This document shows positions 18,845-26,672 of a stretch of DNA of 64,000 bases, one piece after another. Position numbers and translations under genes: made by a program. Each line of letters opens with the position of its first letter. Position 1 is the stretch's first letter. The notes under the pieces were generated by a model. It saw nothing but the letters and a program-made list of their open reading frames with translations, was not told where the DNA came from and made no database searches. Origin of the DNA: CAWAMR01 sp963783095 (GTDB taxonomy: Bacteria > Planctomycetota > Planctomycetia > Gemmatales > Gemmataceae); assembly GCA_963783095.1 (NCBI GenBank), contig CAWAMR010000014.1, forward strand, positions 558,001-622,000. The letters are read 5' to 3'.

Positions 18845-20404
18845 TTACTTTTTCCTAGACGATCGCAAACGAAACGAAGTTGCGATTTCTTTTGCAGTCA
18901 ACGCCCGGTTGTAGAACCGGGCTTCCTCAACGTCGAATGGTTCGCGATTCAGGTTGGGGTCGCCGATGCGGATCACGGTCATGTCTTTCTTGTACTGTTG
19001 AAGCTTTCCCTCGGGTGTATATGGGGCACCATAGGGCTTACCGTTGCGATACATTGCGATGCTGTTATCCGCCGCATAGACGAGCGCTATGTGGATAAGT
19101 TGAGTTGACTTCGAATTCTCATCTGGACCCTCGAGTGCTCGGCCTCGCTCTCGCCCATTGCTTCCGGGATACCATTTCCGAGGTTGTTCGCCGAAGATTA
19201 TCCCATCCCAGCGGTCCATTGTCGTATCCCCGATGTCCATTACACAGCCAGGTGGTCGTTCGAAAGGTGGGAGATAGAGCCACAATTCAAGTGTTCTTGC
19301 CTCGACATCAACGGGCAGAAACACCTCGAAGAACCCACCTTTTCCATCGATTCGCAATCGACCGTTTACGATCGTGGCACCGTCTTTGAGTGTGCCATCC
19401 ATGATGCCCATCAAATCCTTGGCGTCTTTCTGAAATCTCCATTGCGCGAGCGGTTTCACTGCCAATTCAGTCGGGGATGCTTCTTTGGGTTGACCTGGTT
19501 CGACTTCTTCGGCCAACTTCTTGAGCCGGGTTTCAATCTTCACCTTCGCCAGTCCTGTCACGCCGTTCACGCCCATGTGATACCACCACGATGCGCGGCG
19601 CAACATCCCGAGTCTCTCATCGCCCTTGGCCCTCTGAGCCAAATCGAACCAGGCGTCACCCACTTCGCATTGATCCTTCGCCTCTTTTGGGTTGGCAAGG
19701 TCTTTCTTGGCGGCGCTGGACAACTCCTCATCCTTTGACTTGACAACCAGCGGCAAACCTCGCTCCCACGCCCCTTGATAAAAACAGCGAAGCCTGCCCA
19801 TCAGGTCTTCGTCATTCTTGGCGCTCTCGATCAACTTGGTCAGTTCCTTGGCGATTCGCAGCCGGGATTCGATCTTACGTTCGGTAAGAACATCTTTTTT
19901 GGACGACTTGGCCACTGCAATAGCGACGGACAGCAGCCGAACCGCCGATTTGAAGTCATCCAGTTCGATCGCTTCTTCAGCTGCGGGATAAATCAAATCG
20001 ATCAGTGGCTTGCCAAGTGACGGCGTATGTTTTGCCAGCTTCTCCGCGACTTCTGCAACTACTTCGAGCTTGTTAAACGCGAACGCCTTATCTTGATCCT
20101 CCAAAGCTTGAGCGACAAACGACAAGTCGGCGGCGGAGACTGCCAATTCGCGGGCTTGCGCGTAGAGAAGCCAACGGTTTCCCGCTTTTTCATCGGCATC
20201 GTTCGCCACCCCAAGCATTTTCGCGGCCAGCTCCTTCTTGGCGGCGCGGGTTTTTGCTTTTTCAATCTCTGAGCCGAAGGCTTCTCGGATAGCAATCTTG
20301 GCCTTGGCGATTTCCACCGGACCGGGAGGCTCCAACTTCTTGGACTGAGAATGAACCGGTTCCGAAAAAGACAAAACGAGGCATATTGCGAATACAATTT
20401 TCAT
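18845..20404 (-). CDS. Exported protein: shared helical domain plus LamG-like domain
   Basis: 519 residues. The start at 20404 is preferred because GGAG stands six bases before it, and it yields the signal peptide MKIVFAICLVLSFSEPVHSQ; the frame stays open upstream only through repeat DNA. Residues 20-310 are the helical domain shared with 17503-18763 and 48948-50774 (AKIAIREAFGSEIEKAKTRA, CEVGDAWFDLAQRAKGDERL, ASWWYHMGV, GLAKVKIETRLKKL). The C-terminal 190 residues form a concanavalin A-like (LamG) domain (ARTLELWLYLPPF, HIALVYAADNSIAMYRNGKP, VEEARFYNRALTAKEI), which usually binds carbohydrate or protein. It lies 81 bases before the preceding paralogue on the same strand. Confidence 0.88.
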   Translation of the reverse strand: MKIVFAICLVLSFSEPVHSQSKKLEPPGPVEIAKAKIAIREAFGSEIEKAKTRAAKKELAAKMLGVANDADEKAGNRWLLYAQARELAVSAADLSFVAQALEDQDKAFAFNKLEVVAEVAEKLAKHTPSLGKPLIDLIYPAAEEAIELDDFKSAVRLLSVAIAVAKSSKKDVLTERKIESRLRIAKELTKLIESAKNDEDLMGRLRCFYQGAWERGLPLVVKSKDEELSSAAKKDLANPKEAKDQCEVGDAWFDLAQRAKGDERLGMLRRASWWYHMGVNGVTGLAKVKIETRLKKLAEEVEPGQPKEASPTELAVKPLAQWRFQKDAKDLMGIMDGTLKDGATIVNGRLRIDGKGGFFEVFLPVDVEARTLELWLYLPPFERPPGCVMDIGDTTMDRWDGIIFGEQPRKWYPGSNGRERGRALEGPDENSKSTQLIHIALVYAADNSIAMYRNGKPYGAPYTPEGKLQQYKKDMTVIRIGDPNLNREPFDVEEARFYNRALTAKEIATSFRLRSSRKK

Positions 20405-20452
20405 CGTCATCTCCGGAAAATGAGTGTGTTTGAATGTTAATGTACGGTGTCG

Positions 20453-20645
20453 GACAAGTAAACAAGATTTTGCGCTCTGAAGGAGTGCGCCAACAAAGCC
20501 CAGGGGCACCGTACTCGGCGCACCCTGGAGACGTTCCGGTCTTTGCACTCTGAGGGAGTGCCACAACAAATCCAAGGGGCAGCGTACTCGGTGCACTCCT
20601 GGGAGGAACCAACGCGAAGCGTCTTCGGTCTTTGCACCCTGAGGC
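20453..20645. repeat. Degenerate direct repeat of about 75 bases in an upstream region
   Basis: Two diverged copies of a unit containing CTCTGAAGGAGTGC or CTCTGAGGGAGTGC, CAACAAAGCCCAGGGGCA or CAACAAATCCAAGGGGCA, then CGTACTCGG and GCAC. A third partial copy begins at 20632 (CACCCTGAGGCACT). The block occupies the upstream region of the LamG gene. It is open in one frame but translates to repetitive nonsense. Confidence 0.7.
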
Positions 20646-20699
20646 ACTAACGGTATCTCTTACTGCGGTTGAGTGCCGCCGGCGATGACCGTCTTCTCG

Positions 20700-20912
20700 T
20701 CAATTGTCGTGGCGCATGAGTTCCTCGACGTTGATGAACCCCGCGCGGCGTAAATTTTTTTCCCGGGCGTGGTCAGTACGGGCACGCACGCGAGCGGCTA
20801 CGGCAGAATCGACAAGTTCACCTGTTTCGAGGAATCGCTGGACCGCTTGACCATCCGCTTCTTCACAGGATGCTTGCGAAAGTGCTTTTCGCCGATTAGC
20901 ATGACGGTTCAT
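20700..20912 (-). CDS. Small hypothetical protein
   Basis: 70 residues, basic, helical (AVQRFLETGELVDSAVAARV, then RARTDHAREKNLRRAGFINV and EELMRHDN). No family recognised; the size and charge would suit an antitoxin or a small nucleic-acid-binding protein. It is divergent from the ceramidase-like gene at 20945. The composition looks coding, but the gene is short and has no recognised relatives, so it could be spurious. Confidence 0.4.
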   Translation of the reverse strand: MNRHANRRKALSQASCEEADGQAVQRFLETGELVDSAVAARVRARTDHAREKNLRRAGFINVEELMRHDN

Positions 20913-20944
20913 CCGGTAACTCGTTCTCCATCAAGGATCAACTC

Positions 20945-22364
20945 ATGATCGCGCGTTCTCTTTTGGCAATCTGCCTCCTCCTGCCTGAGATGGTCCGGGC
21001 GGAGCCTGCGAAACCCTTTCGAGCCGGAGCTTTCGCCATAAATGTCACTCCGGAGAAGTTTCCCATCTCCGTCAACGGCGGCATGGGCGATCGCATGGTC
21101 AAGCTGGTCAACGATCCTCTTCACGCCGCGCTGTCTGGTATTCGATGACGGCACGACCAAACTGGCCGTCGTCGTGGTCGATAGCTGTATGATTCCCCGC
21201 GAACTGGTCGAGGATGCCAAGCAGCAAGCCAGCAAGTTGACCGGGATTCCGAAAGCCAACATGCTCATCTCGGCGACCCATACTCACTCGGCACCGACGC
21301 TTGGCAGTGTGTTTCAGAGCAATCCCGACCCCGATTACACCAGGTTCCTGGCCGCGAAAATCGCCCAGGGTATCGACAGAGCAAACAAGAATCTGGCCCC
21401 GGCAAAGATTGGCTGGGGGGTGGGCAAGGATCCCACTCAATTGTTCAATCGCCGCTGGAAACGCGAACAGGCATTCATGCCGCAAAATCCCTTCGGCGAA
21501 AACACCGACCAGGTGCAGATGAACCCAGGCCATCTGGCGAAAGGATTGATCGAGCCTGCCGGTCCGATCGATCCGGATGTGTCTATAATCGCGGTGCAAT
21601 CGAAGTCCGGCAAGCCACTGGCACTCTTGGCCAATTATTCGCTTCACTATGTGGGTGGCAATCCTGACCTCTCTGCGGATTACTTCGGCGCATTCGCCGA
21701 GCGAATCGCCACGCTCCTGGGACAGGACAGCGGCAATGGCCCCTTCGTGGGCATCATGTCCAATGGCACCAGTGGGGATGTGAATAATGTTAATTTTGCC
21801 GGCGTCGGAACCATGCGCAAACAAGGTGAGCAGATTCGCATTGTCGCCGATAGCGTAGCGAAAGCAGCGTTTGAAGCATACAAAAACATCAAATTCCACG
21901 ACCACGTTTCCCTTGCCGTCGCGGAAAAGGATATTTTGCTCGGCGTTCGCAAGCCAAGCGAAGCGGATTTGCAACGTGCCCGGGAAATTCTGGCAAAGGC
22001 CAAGAATCCCAAGCAACTGAGTGGACTGGCCGAAGTCTACGCTCGCGAAACCGTGATGCTGGCAAAGTTTCCCGACACCGTTACGGCGAAGATTCAGGCA
22101 ATGCGAATCGGCGAAATGGGTATTGCGGCGATTCCGTGCGAAGTCTTCACGGAGATTGGTCTGGAGATCAAGAAAAAAAGTCCACTCCAACCGACATGTA
22201 CGATCGAACTGGCCAACGGCTATAATGGCTACTTGCCGACCCCGGGCCAGCACAAGCTTGGCGGCTACGAAACCTGGCGGGCTCGGTCGAGTTACCTCGA
22301 AGTGAAAGCATCCGAGAAGATCACGGAAACGGTTCTCGATTTGTTGAAGCGAGTGGCAAAGTGA
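20945..22364 (+). CDS. Neutral/alkaline ceramidase-like exported protein (apparent frameshift near 21131)
   Basis: Signal peptide MIARSLLAICLLLPEMVRAE, then the family opening AGAFAINVTPEKFPISVNGG and DPLHA. Beyond 21131 the frame changes and continues CLVFDDGTTKLAVVVVDSCM, the metal-binding region MLISATHTHSAPTLGSVF, LLANYSLHYVGGNPDLSADY and IMSNGTSGDVNN. These match the neutral/alkaline non-lysosomal ceramidase superfamily, whose histidines bind zinc. Removing one G, or adding two bases, at 21130-21132 gives DPLHARCLVFDDG, about 473 residues. An amide hydrolase role is likely; the real substrate in planctomycetes is unknown. The stop overlaps the next start. Confidence 0.87.
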
Positions 22365-22768
22365 CTCGACGAGAATTCAAACAACTGGTTGCTCACGTAA
22401 TGGAGACGTTGCCCAGAGAGTTTGAGCCGTTCCTTGCGAATGTTGTTGTCGAAGTAGCGGATGAACCCGACGATGAGTTATTGCGTCGGGCTGGGTTCAC
22501 CGAGGAAGAAATTGAAGCGGGCGAATCGATACTTGGTTTCTTCGATCCGCTGGAACTTCCCAGCGCCTGGGCCAGCGATGTCGTCGATACTCAAGATATG
22601 CTGCATCGCTTATGGATCTTTCGCATCCCGCACATGGAAGAGTTCCCCGACCTTGCCGAACAACGCATCGAAGTCCGCAAGACCGTGATTCACGAACTGG
22701 CTCATCACTTCGGCTACACAGATGCCGACCTGGAGAAATTCGACGATAATCCGGACCCATTCAAATAG
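22361..22768 (+). CDS. Zincin-like metallopeptidase family protein
   Basis: 135 residues, starting at GTG 22361, which overlaps the previous stop (GTGA). It is of the small bacterial metallopeptidase family with a single HExxH motif: TVIHELAHHFGYTDADLEKF near the C-terminus, with E and the two H as catalytic and zinc residues. Also typical are VVEVADEPDDELL near residue 30 and IFRIPHMEEFPD. Cytoplasmic, substrate unknown. The TAG stop is the first three bases of the repeat array that follows (TAGTGGTCAGTG). Confidence 0.88.
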   Translation: MTRREFKQLVAHVMETLPREFEPFLANVVVEVADEPDDELLRRAGFTEEEIEAGESILGFFDPLELPSAWASDVVDTQDMLHRLWIFRIPHMEEFPDLAEQRIEVRKTVIHELAHHFGYTDADLEKFDDNPDPFK

Positions 22769-22867
22769 TGGTCAGTGATCAGTGGTCAGTGGTCAGCAAA
22801 TGCAAAGAACGAAGACGCTGTAGAATTTGGTATTTACTGACCACTGACCACTATTCACTGACCACTA
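22766..22867. repeat. Palindromic heptad array (AGTGGTC) between convergent genes
   Basis: The left arm at 22766-22797 is TAGTGGTCAGTGATCAGTGG and further units; the right arm at 22831-22867 is TGACCACTGACCACTATTCA and so on. Both outer ends provide the TAG stop codons of the convergent genes on either side (22766-22768 on plus, 22865-22867 on minus). It could act as a bidirectional terminator. Confidence 0.88.
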
Positions 22868-24625
22868 TTTCGGCTTCCGCTCATAGACCAAGTCCATCCA
22901 ACCGATCATCATCTCTTGCCAGGTCTGGTCGCCCCAGCTGACTGTTGCTTTTGGATCGGGGTTGAGCGGGTTCTTGTCCGAGTTGTCGAAGTGTGCGATG
23001 CAGTGAATCTTCGATCCCTTGGCCAGCTTGAGAGGCTCTTTGAAGCGGTAAGTCGATTGCCAGTTGAAGTTGAATTTCGGAACCGACAGAACCGTCGTTT
23101 CCTTACCGTCCGGGGTGATGACGTTGTAAGTAAAGTCTTTGCCGCGCAGGTGCATGTGGGGCATGAACGTGATGATCCGGCCATCTTCCTTCAAGGTGAA
23201 ATAGGATTCCACGCGGTAGTTGGATTCGCCCGGTGGAATGTGGAGATCCCGTTGATTGAATACCGGCAGCGTCATCACCTCGCGCTGGGCGGCTCCTTGG
23301 CCCAGATAACCCCAATGCTCGACTTGTCTTTTTGAGCCTTGCCGTTGGGTGTGTAGTGCATTTGGAAAATGATCTTTGACCCCGCTGGGATCCGAACCGC
23401 CATTCCCGGCTCAAAGATGCTGGGCATCTCACCGGGTGCAGTTCCGGCCAGCACCCGCGCGTTCTTGACCCCCAGGTAGAAAAGGCGGGCTGGGCATATC
23501 CGGATCGATGCGCGATCTGGGCGGAACGATGAACGCCAGCACGTGATGGACGACCGATGGGGCACCCGCTTTGGCTTCTGCCCGTTGAACCCAGCGATCT
23601 TCCTTGAACTTGGGATCGACAATGAAAAACTGGTAAGGGATGCCGCCCTTGGGAGTTTCCGCCGGAACGGAGTATTCTTCATCCATCGAAATAATCGTGT
23701 CGGGTTTGCCGATTGACCATTCGCTTTCGGGAAACTTCAAGGGCTTGGGCAAATCGCGCTCGTCCCCTTTGGGACAACCCTCATCGATCCACTTGGCGAA
23801 TAGATCGTGATCCGCTTTCGACATGAATCGATCTTTCACGAATTTGCCATACCTGGGGTCGGCATACCAGGGCGGCATCCGGCCATCCGATACGGCTTCA
23901 CGAATGGTTTCTCCCCAATTGGAAGCATCATCGTAGGTCAACAACGACATGGGAGCGGCCTGGCCTGGACGATGGCATTCCTGGCAATTCTTTTGCAATA
24001 GTGGGGCAATGTGTTTGGCATAGGTTACGGTCGCTTCCAACCGCGGCTTCACCGGCCGGGAGATTTTGCAACCTGGCGCAGCGGTTTGCAAAACGACAAC
24101 GGCTTTTCGGGCGAGAACGGCATCGATCGCATCTCCCAGTTCTCGGGTGGTAGGCCGAAGTTTCTTGTAATCGATTCCGAATTGGTCATTGATTCGACCG
24201 GAATAACGAACCACTCGTTTTTCATCGAGCACGAATGCTTCGGGCGTACGTTGCGCTCTGAACTTTTCAGCAACCTTGGCCCCGACATCCTTGAGCACTG
24301 GAAAGGGAATCTCATTGTCCTTGGCATGCCTGGCGACGTCGGCGATCTTGTCCTGTTGATTGGAATTGATGCCGAGGAATTGAACGCCCTTGCCGGAGTA
24401 TTGCTTGTGCAGTTGAGCCAGTTCGATCAGTTGGCAATTACTGATGGTACAGGCGGTTCCAAGGAATACCACGACAATTGCCTTGCTTTGTGCAAAATCC
24501 GTGAGGGCCACGGGTTTGCCGGTACGGGCATCAGATAAAGAAAAGGAATCAATCGTTTTGGTTTTGTCCGCAGCTGAGAGAGGAGCAGCGAAAATGAGGA
24601 GAAATATCAATCCGGTTCGAGTCAT
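22865..24625 (-). CDS. Redoxin-cytochrome c-copper monooxygenase-like fusion (two apparent frameshifts)
   Basis: Signal peptide after ATG 24625 (MTRTGLIFLLIFAAPLSAAD). A thioredoxin-like domain (GTACTISNCQLIELAQLHKQ, PFPVLKDVGAKVAEKFRAQR, TPEAFVLDE) is followed by a haem-binding NCQECHRPGQAAPMSL and a peptidylglycine/dopamine monooxygenase-type copper fold with HH in SVVHHVLAF, FQMHYTPNGK and MPHMHLRGKDF. Frames change near 23495 and near 23285; the second is repaired by one A, giving AKEPPKREVMTLPVFNQ. The restored length is about 590. It is a paralogue of the intact gene at 26670-28547. Periplasmic redox function inferred; substrate unknown. Confidence 0.85.
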
Positions 24626-24668
24626 GGATGCAATCACTCCTGGAGTCAGAAAAAACAGATGGCTAAGG

Positions 24669-24843
24669 GTGCTGAACAGAGCCTGAAGCGTGCTGAACAG
24701 CCTAAAGCGTGCTGAACAGAGCCTGAAGCGTGCTGAACAGAGTTTGAAGCGTGCTGAACAGAGCCTGAAGCGTTAGCGAAGAGGAAGCCTTACTCTTCGC
24801 AAACGCTTCAGGCTCTGTTTCGTCTTCAGGCTCTGTTTCGTCT
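24669..24843. repeat. Direct repeats of GTGCTGAACAGAGCCTGAAGC followed by a hairpin
   Basis: About five tandem copies of a 20-21-base unit (GCTGAACAGAGCCTGAAGCG) run from 24669 to about 24772. The end of the array is mirrored by CGCTTCAGGCTCTGTTTCG (about 24803 onward, twice), with a strong stem GCGAAGAG/CTCTTCGC in between. It lies between the aspartyl protease stop and the redoxin start. Confidence 0.8.
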
Positions 24844-24858
24844 CCTCTTTGGTTCTTC

Positions 24859-25716
24859 TTACAGGCCATTGACTGGCGTCACCGTAATCTTCATTTCCTT
24901 ACCGTCGCGTTTGACGCTGACTGGGACTGCTTTCCCCGGCTTGACGAAACTCGCTGCTTGATAGGTATCGCCCACGCTATCGGTCCAGCGCCCGTCGATC
25001 GTCAGCAGCCTATCGCCCGTTTTCAACCCTGCTTTCTCTGCTGCACTGCCGGCCATCACCGTTTTGATCGTCACTCCCGCCTCGTCGTCCTCAGCCGCTT
25101 TTGAGACGACAAGCCCCCATTGTCCGGAGGCGGCAACCGATTTGGGTTTGCCCGAATTCTCGCCTGCGCTCATGATCGCCTTCATCATGCTCTGCATCAC
25201 GTCTTCGGGCTTGTATCCGTTGGGCGTGAAGCTCAAGACCTTCGCCTGGTAGTCCACCGTCATCTTGTAGCGAGCGAAAAAGGGAAAGCCCACGATTCCT
25301 TCGATGGGTCCATGATCTTTTTTGAAGGCATTCGAGAAAACCTCGACCGTGGGATGGTCCATGACCACTGCCGAAACAGCTTCGGCCTTGACTCCTCCCA
25401 CTTCCAGCGCTTTGATCGTCATCGCTCCCATCGCACCAAAAGGAGTAAACAACGGCCTCGATGCGTTCTTGGCTAATACGCCGCTTTCCTTGGCGATCCG
25501 ATTGTTGATCAGCAAGGTCGGTGCACCGGTATCAAAAATCAGTTTGTAGGGCCCCTTGTCGTTGATCTTCACCGAGACAACAAAATGCCCGGTCGGCATC
25601 AACGTGAATGGGACCAGTATCGGTTTCACTTCGACCGGCCTGGTCGGTTCCGCAGCTTGGACTGGTATTGCCAAGGCGACGAGGAGCAAACTGCCGGGCA
25701 CGAAAGACCGCATCAT
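24859..25716 (-). CDS. Exported retropepsin-like aspartyl protease with PDZ domain
   Basis: About 285 residues. Signal peptide MRSFVPGSLLLVALAIPVQA. The aspartyl protease-like domain has the active-site motif LIFDTGAPTLLINNRIAKES and a second half with GIVGFPFFARYKMTVDYQ. The C-terminal PDZ domain (about residues 205-285) carries VKTVMAGSAAEKAGLKTGDR and LLTIDGRWTD. Two adjacent ATGs (25716 and 25713) are possible starts. The start nearly overlaps the stop of the upstream paralogue (25718), so the two are one operon. It probably cleaves or binds secreted proteins; substrate unknown. Confidence 0.9.
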   Translation of the reverse strand: MMRSFVPGSLLLVALAIPVQAAEPTRPVEVKPILVPFTLMPTGHFVVSVKINDKGPYKLIFDTGAPTLLINNRIAKESGVLAKNASRPLFTPFGAMGAMTIKALEVGGVKAEAVSAVVMDHPTVEVFSNAFKKDHGPIEGIVGFPFFARYKMTVDYQAKVLSFTPNGYKPEDVMQSMMKAIMSAGENSGKPKSVAASGQWGLVVSKAAEDDEAGVTIKTVMAGSAAEKAGLKTGDRLLTIDGRWTDSVGDTYQAASFVKPGKAVPVSVKRDGKEMKITVTPVNGL

Positions 25717-25717
25717 G

Positions 25718-26574
25718 TTATAACCCCTTCCCAAGTTCGATGACGACGGTTTTCTTCTCGCCGTTATGCTTGATCTTCAGTTCCAGTTTTTCGCCCTCGG
25801 CCAGTTTTGCAGCGGCCTTCAGAATATCCTCGATGGAGTCCACGTCGTACTTCCTGGTCGCCACGATCTGATCTCCCGAATGAATGCCGGCCTTTGCTGC
25901 CGGGCCGGCGGCGATGACCGATTTGACGAAGACATCACCCTTCTTTTCTTCCAGTTCCAATCCGAGGAACCCGCGCGGCTTCAACTGAAAGTTTGGCTTG
26001 ACACCCAAAAGCGGTGCAATGAATTTCATCATATCGCCGATCATGGCCAGACCACCTTCGTTGCCGCCGACCTTGCTGCCCAGTCCCTTCATCTTGGGCG
26101 GCACATAATCGAGCGGCGTCCAGATCAGTTTGTCGGCGGTAAAGTCGTACTCGATCTTGAACTGCGCCAAAATGTTGTAACCGATAACACCGTGCAATTC
26201 GACGCCTGCGAAGCCGAGGGCATTCATTCCCTTGAGCTGGAACATGTCGTGGGCCAGACCGCGAGCCTTGGGAACCTCGACCCCTCCCTCCGCCTGGAAT
26301 TTGAAAGTACCCCAGCCATCTTCGAGTTTCGCCCCGGTCTTTTTGGCAACGGCCTCGGTCATGATGAGAGCAGGAGCACCGGTATCGAGGATAAAGTTGA
26401 AAGGCCCCTTGCCGTTGAGCTTCACCCGAATCATGACGTGCTTGCTATCGGTGAGCTTGTAGGGAACTTCAAAGGATCGGGGCACTTCCGCGGTGTCGGA
26501 GCCGTTTCCGGCGCGGCACCAACGTGGGCTGCCGGCACCAGAAAAGCGACGCCTGCAGCGATCAGACGAAACAT
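25718..26574 (-). CDS. Exported retropepsin-like aspartyl protease with PDZ domain, paralogue (apparent 1-base frameshift near 26492)
   Basis: The body from 26485 has FILDTGAPALIMTEAVAKKT, VIGYNILAQFKIEYD and a C-terminal PDZ domain (VKSVIAAGPAAKAGIHSGDQ). No signal peptide is seen in that frame, but ATG 26574 in another frame encodes MFRLIAAGVAFLVPAAHVGA followed by APETAPTP. Adding one base near 26492 joins them as TAPTPAEVPRSFEVP, giving 285 residues, the same length as its neighbour. I infer a sequence error. The gene pair lies between the two redoxin-cytochrome fusions. Confidence 0.87.
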
Positions 26575-26585
26575 GAATAACTCCA

Positions 26586-26672
26586 AATTGAGTGTTCAGT
26601 GTTCAGTTTTCAGTGTTCAGTAAAAAGCCCATTGTTTTTACCGAACACCAAAAAACTGAATACTGAACACTA
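26586..26672. repeat. Palindromic heptad array (AGTGTTC) upstream of the aspartyl protease pair
   Basis: Left arm TTGAGTGTTCAGTGTTCAGT and following units; right arm GAATACTGAACACTA ending at 26672. The TAG stop of the redoxin fusion on the minus strand (26670-26672) is the end of the right arm, the same arrangement as at 22766-22867. Confidence 0.85.

Noticed and set aside
20405..20647. N-terminal extension of the LamG protein by about 80 residues
   Set aside because: The extension is translated direct-repeat DNA, while the start at 20404 has a ribosome binding site and a signal peptide.
21108..22253. Long minus-strand open frame of about 380 codons
   Set aside because: It is antisense to the ceramidase-like gene and shows no protein-like motif.
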